From NCBI GenBank assembly GCA_028564705.1, contig JAPXFQ010000166.1, forward strand, positions 372,001-436,000: a stretch of DNA of 64,000 nucleotides, written 5' to 3'. The notes beneath the pieces are model-generated. The model ran no database searches and had not been told where the DNA came from. It saw only the letters and a program-made list of their open reading frames with translations. The translations under genes and the position numbers were made by a program. Of the stretch, positions 1 to 12,768 are shown one piece after another; within the stretch, counting starts at the first letter, position 1; each line of letters begins with the position of its first letter. The stretch is from Apricaphanius iberus. Taxonomy: Eukaryota > Chordata > Actinopteri > Cyprinodontiformes > Aphaniidae.

Positions 1-922
1 TGTTGTTCAGATTAAATAAAAGTTCCCTACATTCTTCTTTCGTGCAATTTCCATAAAAGGAGGCATCAGATAAGGCATGGTACAGCTCAATATATCTTTT
101 CATGATTCAGTCAACAACAGGGGCTGAGAATAAGTTTTCTTTTTAGAAAAAAAAAAAAACAGATTCTAACTTCATGCTTATCTCAAACTGGGGTTCTGCT
201 TTTTCTCAAAATATTTATTGGAGCTGAAACCAGAAACCAAAGGAGGGCTTCCCAATCTAGACACCAGCATTTTACTGGCTCCAGTTCCCAACACCACTTA
301 GTGTCTCCTATCTGTGGTTTGTACCAAATGTGAATTTCTGGGATTGTAATTTTAGGGTTAAGAGCAGAGATGGGTGTTTGCAAGAGGAATTTCATCAAAA
401 TGCTCCAAGTTTTTTCTCCCCTTTATGCACTATTTAATCTGCTTTTTTTATCGATGAGTGGTATCATCATTTTGGTTTGTGTGATGCCATTAAGTCATTT
501 AAAAAATATCTTCGTTTTTTGGTCAAAGTCATGGAGGCTTTAAATGATGTGATTCAAAAGCTCGAAAAAATAAACCATTCATTGTTTGAAAACAAGTCTT
601 TTAAGAAAAGAAAATATGAAAGTATGTCAAAATATTTCTCAATGAATCTCAAAAAGCTAAAGAAATTAGCATTTTAACAATGCATTGAAGAAAAGATTAA
701 GGCCAGGAGGTCAAACAGCCACAGGACAGTCCCCAGCTGATAACATGATTACCTAGAATCTGTGTAAATCTATTAGCCAAGGCATAAAGGTCTAATATTC
801 TGAGAGACAGACTTCAGTCAGAGAGCAACCAGATCAAAGATACCACACGAGAAAAATAAAGGACATTTATAGATAAAGAATGTACTACTGCCAGAGGGAA
901 AAAGTCAAGACATCATACTCAC
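1..922 (-). other. dennd2a intron 15 (partial)
   Basis: Sequence 3' of exon 15 with an A-run at about 148-160. A 71-codon minus ORF at 183-398 is not the next DENN exon (none of the expected cDENN/dDENN motifs) and lacks flanking splice sites that fit. Nothing else seen. Confidence 0.7.
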
Positions 923-1100
923 TTCTTCTACAGGCAGCTCTTTAAGCTTAGGCAATGAGCTGGACAGCAGTCCCACCAGGAAAGGAGTGGGACAGCACAC
1001 AATGTCCAACATGGATGCTGGCAGCACAGGGATGAAGGTGTGTTGCCAGGAGAAGGGGTAGAGCAGCGCCACAACTGCATGCATGCAGCTGGACAAGGTA
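923..1100 (-). CDS. dennd2a: dennd2a exon 15, cDENN core (residues 918-977; last exon in window)
   Basis: This encodes TLSSCMHAVVALLYPFSWQH, TFIPVLPASMLDIVCCPTPF and LVGLLSSSLPKLKELPVEE. The YPFSWQHTFIPVLP and CCPTPFLVGL segments are the most conserved cDENN motifs across the DENND2 group. Acceptor TTCACCAG|T and donor GAA|GTGAGT (phase 0). The reading continues into exons beyond the left edge, which should carry the end of cDENN and dDENN; no candidate next exon is visible in bases 1-922. Confidence 0.97.
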
Positions 1101-4100
1101 CTGGTGAAGGGAGACAAAAACAAAGACACAGTGTTGTTGTACAACTTTTATAATCTGCAGAGTTGCAGGTCCACTTATGTTACTTGTTCTTAAAACTGGT
1201 TTATTTACACAACCAGATATCACAGTATTTCTTATCGAAATAAATCTTTCATCTGTAAACACTAAGCATTTTTTCAAACAGTCTTATTATTTTTGAAATA
1301 CATGTTAACATTTTTTTAAAGAAATTAGTTAAAACACTACTATTCCTCATTAGTTCATTAGTAAAAAATAAATAAACAGACATATTCCTTTTTCTTAAAA
1401 GTTTTTTGTGTCACTATTGGTCTTTCAGACAGTAAAATGCCCAGAGAGAAAGGGGGAACACATGCTGCAAAGATCCCAATAAAACTTAAGACGGCTGTGT
1501 TTTACAGTATATACCCTCTGTATATGCTGAGACCTGCTCTAAAGGCTGACACACACTACAGGATAATCGGGCCTAATTTTGTCCCGATCTCTCCTTTACC
1601 GATCAAAGCCAGCAAAGGCCCAATTGTCTGCCGTACGCAAACAACATCGTGTCTGATTTTCCTGTAGTTTGGGGTGTGTGAAGACTGATTTTGTCCGATC
1701 CGAGCCACTCGGAAGGAGAGATCATAGATAATGAACATGTTTAATATCGTGAAGAAATCATGAAGTGTGTTGTGTGCTCCGAAAGGAGCCGAGCACGTCA
1801 GTACGCACAGTCACGTGAACCGGAACCACAGCCAATCAAGATACGAGCTGACTCAGCTGACTGATGGAGGAGGAAGTAAAAAAAATATATATACAGTATA
1901 TATTGGACTTCCGAAATGGAAAACACCATAGTTGATTAGTGGCAACAGCACAAATGTTCGTACAACATTTCGTCTAAAACCCACCACTACAGGACGGACA
2001 AAGAGAGGATTTGGCCTGAAATTGTGACTGCAATGGATGTATCTTGAAAGTACTCACATGCCCTCTAAATCTACAGATATCAAATTTCTAAGTCATATTG
2101 TGCTAATGGATTTTTTATTTTAGTCTCCCAAGATTACACAGGTCATTGTCCAAACAGGAAACACAGGGTTTATCTTCACTTTAAATCTAGTAATGAGGTG
2201 GGTCATTGAATTTATTGGTTAGATTATTCTAAGCATTTTTCCAGCAAAAGTTAAAACAACAAATTTCCTCATAATAGGTTAACAACTATACTTTTCCTGG
2301 ACACTGACAGTCTTAAATTAAACACTGATCTTGTACTGCATTTCAATGATTACTTGAATATTTTTTTCCTCAAAAGTGTAATGTTGTAGGAGGGATTCAG
2401 CTCAGTTAAATACTTTCTATTTACTCTTACTACAACTCATCTCTGGTAAAGCAGAGTTCTGCAGACTTGAAAAACAGAATAAGAAGTTTTTACAAGCTTG
2501 AGCAGCTTCTGGAAAATGAGTCCTTCCGCTACTGTGCTCGCTTACTAGTAGTTTAGTTTACACTTCAAACCACAATGACGAAAGTTGGCTCCTGTAAAAT
2601 GCATCTTTCTAATCTCACTGAGCTCGATCTGCAGGGGTGGCATGGCCCTGGCATGTTGCTTTGGTTAAGCCAAAGGCTCGCTGACGCAATAAGAAAAAGC
2701 AGGGGTTTGGTTTTAACATCGACAGCTGCGGTACAACACGAAGATCCCAAATAGCGGACCATCTTTCTCACGATCCGTCGCTTGTTGACAGTGGCTGACC
2801 CCTCCTCCTCTCTGTCTTCCATACAGTGTTCAGCCCATGTGTGCAAAAAAAGGGAAAATAAACTGTGGGTCCAGTCACACACACACACATACACACACTA
2901 TATCAGTATGGATTAAGAACAAGACCAAGGATCAAACATGGTATGTGATTGCACCCTATTTGAGGTAATATTTATGAGGAATATTTTGCATTTTTCTGTA
3001 CTTCTAGCATCACACTCAGATTTGCAGCACTTATTGCTTTTTATTTAGGCTCATTAGGTTTTATTCCAGGGAAACTTAGCCGTCCTTAGAGAACATGCAG
3101 AAAACTACGAGCAGCAGCGTGATTCCGAGCTGAGAAAAATAACTCCCATAGCCTTTTGCACTGTGTTTACTCAGACTACACGTTTACCACGGTGGCTTTT
3201 CATCTCTGCTTCCCGTGAGTCAAATTTCCAAGATTAAAACATGCTTTCTTGACAGCCTAAAACAGCAATACAAAGCCAAATCCAAATTCTACAATAGCCA
3301 CAGAGATCAGGGACTTTTTCTGGCCTCCCTCAGTTCACTCAACTCATGCAGCGCTTGGAGCTTCGCTTTGGCCAGGCTGATTTCCATTTGCCCGGGAAGG
3401 CCTTGATAATTCCAAACAGATCCTGTCTCAGGGGTTTGACAAGTTCCAACAGGGAGCGATGGGGCACAGATCGGAGAAAAACCTTCCCCACAGGCTACAC
3501 ATGGCCCGACACTCCAACGATACCAAAAGGATCCATTACACTCATCCCCCGACCACAAACTCCAGGGAGAAAATGCACTTACAATGAAAACACTCTGCTC
3601 TACCAGAGGTTGCCAATCAACTTCGGAAAGAAATAGGGTTATATCCAGGGAAAAATAGACTAACAAAAGTCATAAAAAAGATTATTAACTGACCCCCAAC
3701 CAGGTACAGTAATAACCAAAATAACCAGAAATTAGATGTTTCTTTCAGTGGTGTTAGTAGGAGCAGATCCTCTTCAGTTGTAGATGATTTACTGTTTGTT
3801 ATGAAGAGAATGAAACTTACAGTGCTTTCCATGTACACTCAGAGTTTGACATTTCAAAATGTCAACTTGTTCCAAAGTAAAAAGAAATAATCAATACCAT
3901 CCTAAAAGTTTTTTAATTCTGATTAGGAAATTCAGTGATCCCCATGATATTCCAACAGTTATGACTGTATGACTGCATTGCAAGTAATGAATAGTTGAAG
4001 GATTAAGTAACTATACGCTGTAGGAATTAACAAACCCCTCTGCCATATATCACCTGCCACTCAACTTGGATAGAACTTAACTCTGTTGTCCTTTATTTAT

Positions 4101-7100
4101 TTATTGTTTAATATCTACTGAAATATTAAGCCCATTCATCAATGCTACAAACCCCTCCAAATTCGCTCTAATTCCTTAATTCCTCTGAGACTAATTAAAA
4201 ACAAATCAAACCAGTCTTTACAAATTAACAAAGCTCACATCCTAAGTGTGTTTGATTTTGTTCAGTTTTTTGTAATTCTCAAAATCATAAAATCATAAAA
4301 ATACAATGAATGAATAATGTATTTGTTTTGTTGCTTTGTTTGAGTTATGTTTTCCAAAAACATTTTTTCCTTTCTTGTGTTTTGGTCACTACAATTTACT
4401 TTTAAAACTAATTAAAATAACTCGGATGCATACTCCGAAGCCTATCTGGCTATTTTCATATGAATAAAACACTTAAATAAGACTAGATGTGGAAAAAATA
4501 GAAGTATAGTTTGGCAAATCTGACGTCAGAGCAGGTCTGTTTTGTGTTAAAATACAACAACTAATCCTGACATATATTCTGTCTTAGTTTTGTCAGGCCA
4601 GGCTTAATGTTTGAGAGGCTGAGTCAGTTGATGCTCCAGGAAAGTTAGTCTGTGAATCCAAAAGGAGGAGAAGGGAAAATTTCAGTGTTTAAGAAAGAGG
4701 GACTTGGATTAATGCACTACACCCACACTCAAGCTCGTGACTCGAAGCTCTGTACTGTGCAGACCAGCCTGTCTTACTCCAATGTCTGAAATAAGCCGGA
4801 TATTCAGGGCGTGGAATAACATCTGTCCTTTTGTGATATGACTGACCATCAGTACATATTTCTAACTGATTTCAGACATCATATTAATATATTATATAGT
4901 AATATATGTCTGTGTGGACTAGCCTGCTCCTAAAGCAAAGCCACAGTCTGGAGGGTTAACAGGTTATGGATGTAATAAGTGACTTGAACATTTTGATATA
5001 ACTGATAAACTTAGTTATGAAACACATGTGATAGCAGAAAATAAAAAAGGGCATTAAAGAACTGGGGTCCCATTTATAAAACACAATACAGCTGAACTAC
5101 GAGCCTCTTTCCGAGCTCAAAATAACATCTGGTAAAGTACACGCAGACAGAGTTGCACATAAGGTATTTTTATCCTTACGCATAATATGTTGTCTCTTCA
5201 CTCCCTGCATCCCTGAACGGTTTTCCCTTACTTCCTGTCTGTAAGGACCTACAGCCAGCAGCTCTCTTATTCTGACAGCAAGAGCTGTTTGACAAAAAGA
5301 AAACCCGTCCCAAAGGGAAACTGAAGATTTTCCCTTAAATATGCCTCTTCCGATCGAGACCTCAGTAATGCCCTGATTCAGTCATGTGTTTCTAAAGTGC
5401 CCAGGTGTATCTCAGTGCCTGTTTGTTCTGTGTGAGCGAATGAGATTGATGTGAAAACCAGCTGGTAAAGAACAGCACCTGCAGGTGAACAGGGTGAGAT
5501 ACATGCTGAACAAGGGACCTACGTAGAACTATTTTTTGGTTATAATGAAACAGCAGATGTAGGTTAAACCATCTGCTTCAGCTGCAGATTCATCCCATGA
5601 GACTGACTTATGTGACTATGGGCTTTAAGTGATGTGTTTTTAATCTAGGTGAGGGGTAAAAGATTGTCAAATTCATAAAAGAAAATGTCCTCACCTGAAT
5701 TTATCTGTGGTTTTTTTTATTGTTTTTTTGTTTATTTATGTATTTATTTAGCGTAACAATATAAACCAGAACATTTAAAAATATCTGAAATAATACTTTT
5801 TCTGATAAAATTTCAAATGATGTGATAAATAAGATAAATACAGGCGAATCACTACATAATGTAGTGATTCACGATCAGTGTCCATAATAAAATAATAAAG
5901 AGACTTTAAAATTGCTTCCAAAGCAGGGTCCTATGTATAGGACCTTTGAAATGCTTTCATTTGTTAGTGCACCTCTGAAAGTCTGACAAAGAATAACCTT
6001 AAAATTCTGGAGTTTTACATTACATCTGAGTGAGATGCTGTTGCATGACCTTGAACAGGCCATTCGGGTCCGGACACCCCCAAATATGGTCACATACTGG
6101 AGGGGCGACCACGCCTCAGGGGTTAGGGGTTAATCTTGTAACCAAAGGGTTTCCGGTTCAAGCCCTAGCTTTGGCTTTCTTGGTTGTTGTGTCCGTGGGC
6201 AAGACATTTCACCCATTGCGTACAGGTGCTGGTTAGAGACCCATCGGCATCTATTTCCCGCTGTCTCACCTCTGTAAGTGCGCCACAGGGCAGCTGTGGC
6301 TACAACGTAGCTCCCATCACCAATGTGTGATTGTGTACGTAAATGGGTGACTAAATGTCTTGTTAAGCGCTTTGCGATCTTTAGGGTCAAAATAAGTGCT
6401 AGAACAAGTACAGCCCATTTACCATTACCGTTCATATTTAAATAACACTGTGAAGACGTATGGCCTAAAGTTCCTCAAAAAGCAAACTGTTGCTCTCTAG
6501 GGGTGCACAGCAAGTCATTATGCGTAGTGATTTTTCACACAAGTAGGTTTAAAACTTTTGATGAAATCATTATTTGATTACACTACATTTTTGTATTTAC
6601 TCAGGTTATCTTTGTAAGATATAAAATTTGCTTGATAAATTGAAGTGTCACAACAACAAAAAATCTTATGTTGGGCAAGTACATTTTCATTGTTGATCCT
6701 AATCACAGAGATACTGAAGTTTAGAGGGACTGTCAAAGATGCCGTGATGATGGGGGAAAAAACAAGCAAAAAGTCAAGTATGGCTTAACTACAAACATTT
6801 TCATCTACTTTGTAACAGCTCTTCCTCTGGTGAAGGACTAAAAACAGGTCAAAAACTCAGGCTTAACAGGATCTTATATGATAACAATGATCTGACAACT
6901 CAAGACCTGAAAGAATAAATATACACAGTAGAAACTATTACTGACACTGGCCATGTGTCAGATGATTCATAAATTTGGACCTGCTGCATGTAGGAAGAAG
7001 GCGAGCCAAACTGAAACAAACCAGGTAACAGAGAAACAGAGCGCAGGAACAAATCCAAACAAGTAGACAGCTTGGTATGTTACTATAGACAATAACATTC

Positions 7101-10100
7101 TCAATCAGTCTCACTGTTAAAAACACCACTCACCTGCTTTCAGTGCAGCTGAAGGGCACCGACAACACTGATACTGTATGTGGTACAAGATAACAGTGTG
7201 GAGGATTTTGATTTGTTGGGAAACCTCTTGTTCCTTAAGCTTTTAAATACATTTTCCTGACATATTTGTTACACATTTGTGAAATCAATCAATAAAATCA
7301 AGTAATCCTTAAACTCTCTCCGTGCTGACTTAAGCTCCATCCTCTTGTGATATCCATATCTTGCTCAACTCCTTGAAAAGCCTAAAGATTACTAATGCTT
7401 ACAATGCATCAGTCCCATTCAGCTTCACTGGATAGCCGATTAAGTTGTTCAACATAGTGTTGGCTTTGAATCGGCTCCGCAGAACACACCTGAGAAGGTG
7501 TTTGTCAGTAACAGAGGGGTGGAGCAATGCACTGACCGAATCAGCACGCACAAATCTACCAGCGCGAAGTTTATATTCCATCACAAAAAAGCATCCCCTT
7601 TTAAAAATAGATTGCAACAAGTAAATAAGCTGACACCACATCTGCATTACACATTTAGTTTGTTGATTTTAACTAAGCTTAGCAACAGATTGTTTTCCCG
7701 CAGAAACCCAAAAAGCCTTTTGTACTCCTTTTTCACAACTTTCCTAAACCGCTCAGATTTCACCTAATTCGTCTGAGTATTTCTGTGTTAGCAGAGGACT
7801 TGCAGGACTTACTGTAACAAGATAATACAACAAAAAGAAAAACCACCACCACACAGCGCAGCAGTTTCCTGCTTCACGCCGTGAGATCAATGCAGACACA
7901 CACATACAAGTCGCTAAGTGTTTACAGCTTCAGCCTGAGGACAGATAAGGCTGTTTGCCACAAAGAGAGAGAGAGAGAGAGAAATCTCACCAGGCACCTT
8001 GGGGTCAGTCAAGTTGAGCAATTACAGAATGACAGAGTTGATGATGTGTTTATCTGATTAGGCTTCAAACTTGTTATTACAGGCAACAAGTGGTGGATGA
8101 ACACTTAAAATAGAAATTGTGTGTGCAAGCTTTCATATGGAAGAAACAAAAACTCCCTAGAGTAATATTACAAGCATTGACTGAATGCAGCTTTTCCCCG
8201 ACATGACTTTTCCTCCTGTTTGTTTAGCATGCATATAGATATGCATTTCAGCTGGAAAGTGACATGCATCACGCTCTACAGCTGAGGTAATTTAAGGATA
8301 TATAATATACCAGAGCTCCAGAGGGAGAAGCTCTGTTATCACCAATGTCATTAATAGTGCAATGCGGCACCGGGACCGCTCTCAAATGATCTGCAAACAC
8401 AACACTATGCATAAATCTTTAACCTCTACTTATAAACAAAGACAGGTCCTGCAAACATAATAATATCCAAAACACATAAAAACAACAATGATTCTAGTTT
8501 TAACACGTGTGTTGATTATAAATTTGGTAATCGCCTCCTTTTCTATAGCTGTCACTGTTATTACATCACTGCATTTAAAAAACAAAGTTAAAGAAGGAGA
8601 GATGTTCTTTACTTACTGTGTTATAAAAGCAGCAAACCTTACCAGATGACAGATGAAAACAAGATGTCTAGAGGTCACCACAAAGGATGAGAAAAGTGGC
8701 AGTTACTTGCCATTACTTTTTAAGTATTAATGTATATATAGTATTTAGAAAAATTATGTATAATTCAGTAGAATTTAGCATATACCAAATATTAATCTTT
8801 AACAATCGCTCAGAATTCTGCCGCTCTTCTTTGTCCAAATAGCTTTAATTCCTTGAGGTTTTAAGAAATTTGCTTTTTCACGGCTTATCTAAGGTTAACA
8901 TTTTAGTCAGGTTGAGCTTTAGATTGTGACGGAAGCAATTATGACACATTGAGTGTTTTCTATTTGAGATTTTTTTGGTAAGGATTTGGAAAAAAAAAAG
9001 AATCCTATTTATAAGTTCTCACCAAAGCTTCTGCTTTAAATTGGATTCCAGATTATTTTGGTATTCAGAGGAGACCAGTGTTACCTTATTGATTGCAAGG
9101 TGCCCAGGCGTTGTTCTTTTAAAATTGCCTTATAACCGTTCCCATGTCAATGGGCAGAAGCAGTTGTTTTGTAAAGGTTATTGCTGATGTCCAAATTAGC
9201 GTTACCTGCTAAAAGTATTCACTAGAGTTTAATAGTGAATCAAAGCATACACAATATAAAGCAGAACACAACCCCTACTTCAGCTAGGCAAAACATTAAA
9301 ATAATTAAATAGCATATTTTAGTATTCAGGTATAATCAAACACCGCAATTTACCACCTGTACATTGAATCTCCACATACAGACAACCAAGGACAATGCTA
9401 GACATTGAACACTGCTGGGGGACAGGGCCTCCACTATTAAGATTACATTTTTTTATTACAAAGATGTGTGATGTTAGAGACATGGACTATGTTATATTTG
9501 ATCTATGTAATCTGCTGATGAAAATACAATATAATTGGGATTAAAAGATTATACAAATAGATACAAACTTGAACGTGTTATTCAATCTGTTAACAATAGT
9601 TCCAGTGAACTCATAATTGTACTGCGTAATTCTGGACATTGGCAAAAAGTGCACTTCAAAAACATAATTTCAATACTTTGCTTAGCTGAGCTACATCACT
9701 GAAACCATGGCAGGCAATGATGAAGCAAGAGCTATGCATTTTCCGCCATTCACCCCATCTCTCCCCCTCACTATCATTCTGTGTGCTGTCAACTAAAATG
9801 GATCATACATAAGGGGTGCAAATATCAGCAGCCTCCAAACATGCTCTGCTATTTCAAAGGAATAGAGTCATGTTTGACATGTTGTTCTCCGCAAAACAAC
9901 ACATGCTCTCTGGGCAGCTGGTGGGACTGTCCTACTTGTATCATCCATTTTTTGGGTGGAGAGGATACATCCTTTATTACATTTTCATACATGTGCTTTG
10001 AATATCCCCATGGTGACATCAATACAGTCTATGTATATTCTATTCATACATAAAATGTTATGTTATTTCTACACAATCCATCTGTCTACGTCCTATTTTA

Positions 10101-12694
10101 CACCTCATGTTGCATCAAACAGTGTTAACGCTCAAGCATTTCTATTCAGATCTGTAGCTGTATCAGGTGTCGCGCCACAGTCTTTGGTTGTCAGCCATTT
10201 CAATAGTTTAAAAAAATCATAATTTTTTTTCGTCAATTTTTAAAATGCTTTAACTTATAACATATTCACTTCTTTCTTTTTAGTTTATATTAAACCCAAA
10301 CAAACTAAATAGAGAATCCATATTGTGCCATCAGATAAATAAACTGCATGTTTGAATATTTCCCCAGCCTGAATGCGCTGCAAGGGGCTGAACTGCTCCA
10401 CCTTTTATGCACTGGAGGCTGAAGCGCCAATTCAGCTGTAGTTTTGAAATCAGGAAACAATTATCCAATTTAAATGATCACACTAAGACAAGACTCTCTG
10501 AACAAGGGGCCGATGGATTTTCTCTTCTTGCAACTACAGCGATCTGTCACTGCCAATCTGTGTTGAGGCAACTGTGCAGCCACAGACACGCTCCAAACTG
10601 CTGTCACCTTCAGATTTTTCTAATACGGAAAATATGTTAAGATATTTTCACATGGCTTCCTGATTTCTTTTCATTGAGAAACTGGTTATCATCTGGTAAC
10701 TTGAAGTGTGAATAGGAACCAAGGAAAAAAAAGATTTGGTCAAGCAAACAAACTAACAGACATTCCTGGTGTGAATACACCCTTAAATAATACATAAAAC
10801 AAAAGAGGGAATGCAACTCTAGGAAATTATCAAATTAGTTATTGTATGATTAAAAACCATAGTGATTTAAATAAATGTTTAATAATAAAACTGAATATTG
10901 CTAAATAATCTAAATATCATATTTGTAGTTTGGGGTATAAAGAAGTGTTGACATTTTTAAGTTTTCAGAATTATGGCCAAAACCAATCCAGTGATAAAAG
11001 CACAAAAGTTGTTTAGTTCCACGTTACGCTCCAATGCAGAAAAAAAAGTAAAAAGGCCACAATAAAGTTTTATTATACCTCTTATCATTATAAGATGGAA
11101 ATATCTGAGGTCAATCAGACTTAAAACAATATCACAAAGAAAGGTCACCAAAGATCTCAAAACATTGCAGACTTTGTTGACTTTGAGGGACGAATCATGA
11201 TAATGTATCATGAGTGAAATTCATGATTCCCTCCCAGTGACTCCTAGATCCTATCACCTCTAGTAATGAGTAACAAAGATTCATTTTCTCCAGGGACACA
11301 GACAGAGAGGTCGCTCGTACGCTGGGAGTTAACCGGGCATCATAAGTCAAACGGCGACAGCTGAGCCACAGATCACAGAGGGCAGAGTCGTGCACACACA
11401 GGAAGTGCATTCCTTCCCCTCACAGTCACTGCCCCCACTGATGTTTGTTTAAACTGGGTTCTGATATGTTGAGAGATTACTTCTTGGCTAAATTCTCCAC
11501 CCTCGCCTCCAATGCTCTAAAAGTATCCAGCTCTCTTCTGTAACAACAGGACAGAGTGGTACATGGAGTCCTTGGGGACTCTTGACATCTTATCAGACCC
11601 CACCCTGGATGTACTGCGTTGATGTTGTCCCACTTTACTGTTTAAAACCCGCTCACAGTACTGTGTCATGCATCACAGTCAAATGTGTGCATTTGACAAA
11701 TGGAGGGTAATTGTCCGTCTGTACAACAAGATTGATAAGGAATTTATTTGTTTAATTCTTGGTGAAGAGATGACATTTATTTGTTTCATTAGAGCTTCGA
11801 TAATGTAACTATGACAGAACAAACCAAGACTATATAGTGTACATTTTGTCACATGGCTATCTGTTCATCATGTAAAACATTATCCACATAATGTCTTATA
11901 GTAATTAAAAACAAGCATTCAAGTCAGATAGAATACAAAAACAACAAGCTAAATGCTTTGACTACTGGTTATGGCCAAAAATGTGTGTCTATTCTGACCT
12001 TGATGCCAGCAGCACGTATTAAAATAGTTGGGAAAGGTTGGCATGACTAAAAAACGTCAGTACGTTAAAGCTGCTGTCACTATAGTTCCTGGCTTAATGT
12101 ATTGAAAAATGCATGCAACATATGCCTGAAGGAGAGGAAATGAAAGGAATTGTGTGAAATCCGAACTCTTGTCACCTCCTTGAAGAATGTGTGTTGCTTT
12201 TGATACACACCCACTGTGAATTCTGGAGAGAACTGGGATCAAGGGTGTGGAATTAATAATGTTTTATTACATCAGGACTGAGTTTATAGTTTAAGTCAGA
12301 CTTACTTTTAGTTTCAAGCATCCAGCTTTCCAGCGTGTTATGCATATGTCTCGCATGACATTAAGTCATGTTATTAATATGTAATTGCTTTTTTTTTATT
12401 TGCATTGATTCTGGAGTAGTGGTGGATGTATGATGTATGAGAGCTGCACAGTTGACGCGGTTTAACTTTTTTGACTTGTCCAAAAAAATCCGGAACACCA
12501 CATATTGTGCTGTGATCAGCTTTTGCAAGCTACAGTGTCAAAAGTATAGAAAGGTGCTAATTTTATTTTCCTACAGCATCCTTTACCACTGAAACTAAAG
12601 GCAGATATGCAACAGCATTAGATGGGTATAAAACAAACAAAAGGAGCTTTAGAGAGATGTTATATTTTGGAAGCAACACATGAAAGCATTAGCA

Positions 12695-12768
<74 letters not shown>

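Noticed and set aside
183..398. 71-codon minus ORF near the left edge, tested as the next dennd2a exon
   Set aside because: It has none of the motifs expected after LPVEE in DENN proteins and no acceptor in the required phase.
6101..6200. tRNA gene suggested by a B box
   Set aside because: The head is followed by a SINE body and lacks a complete cloverleaf; the same body recurs elsewhere in the window.
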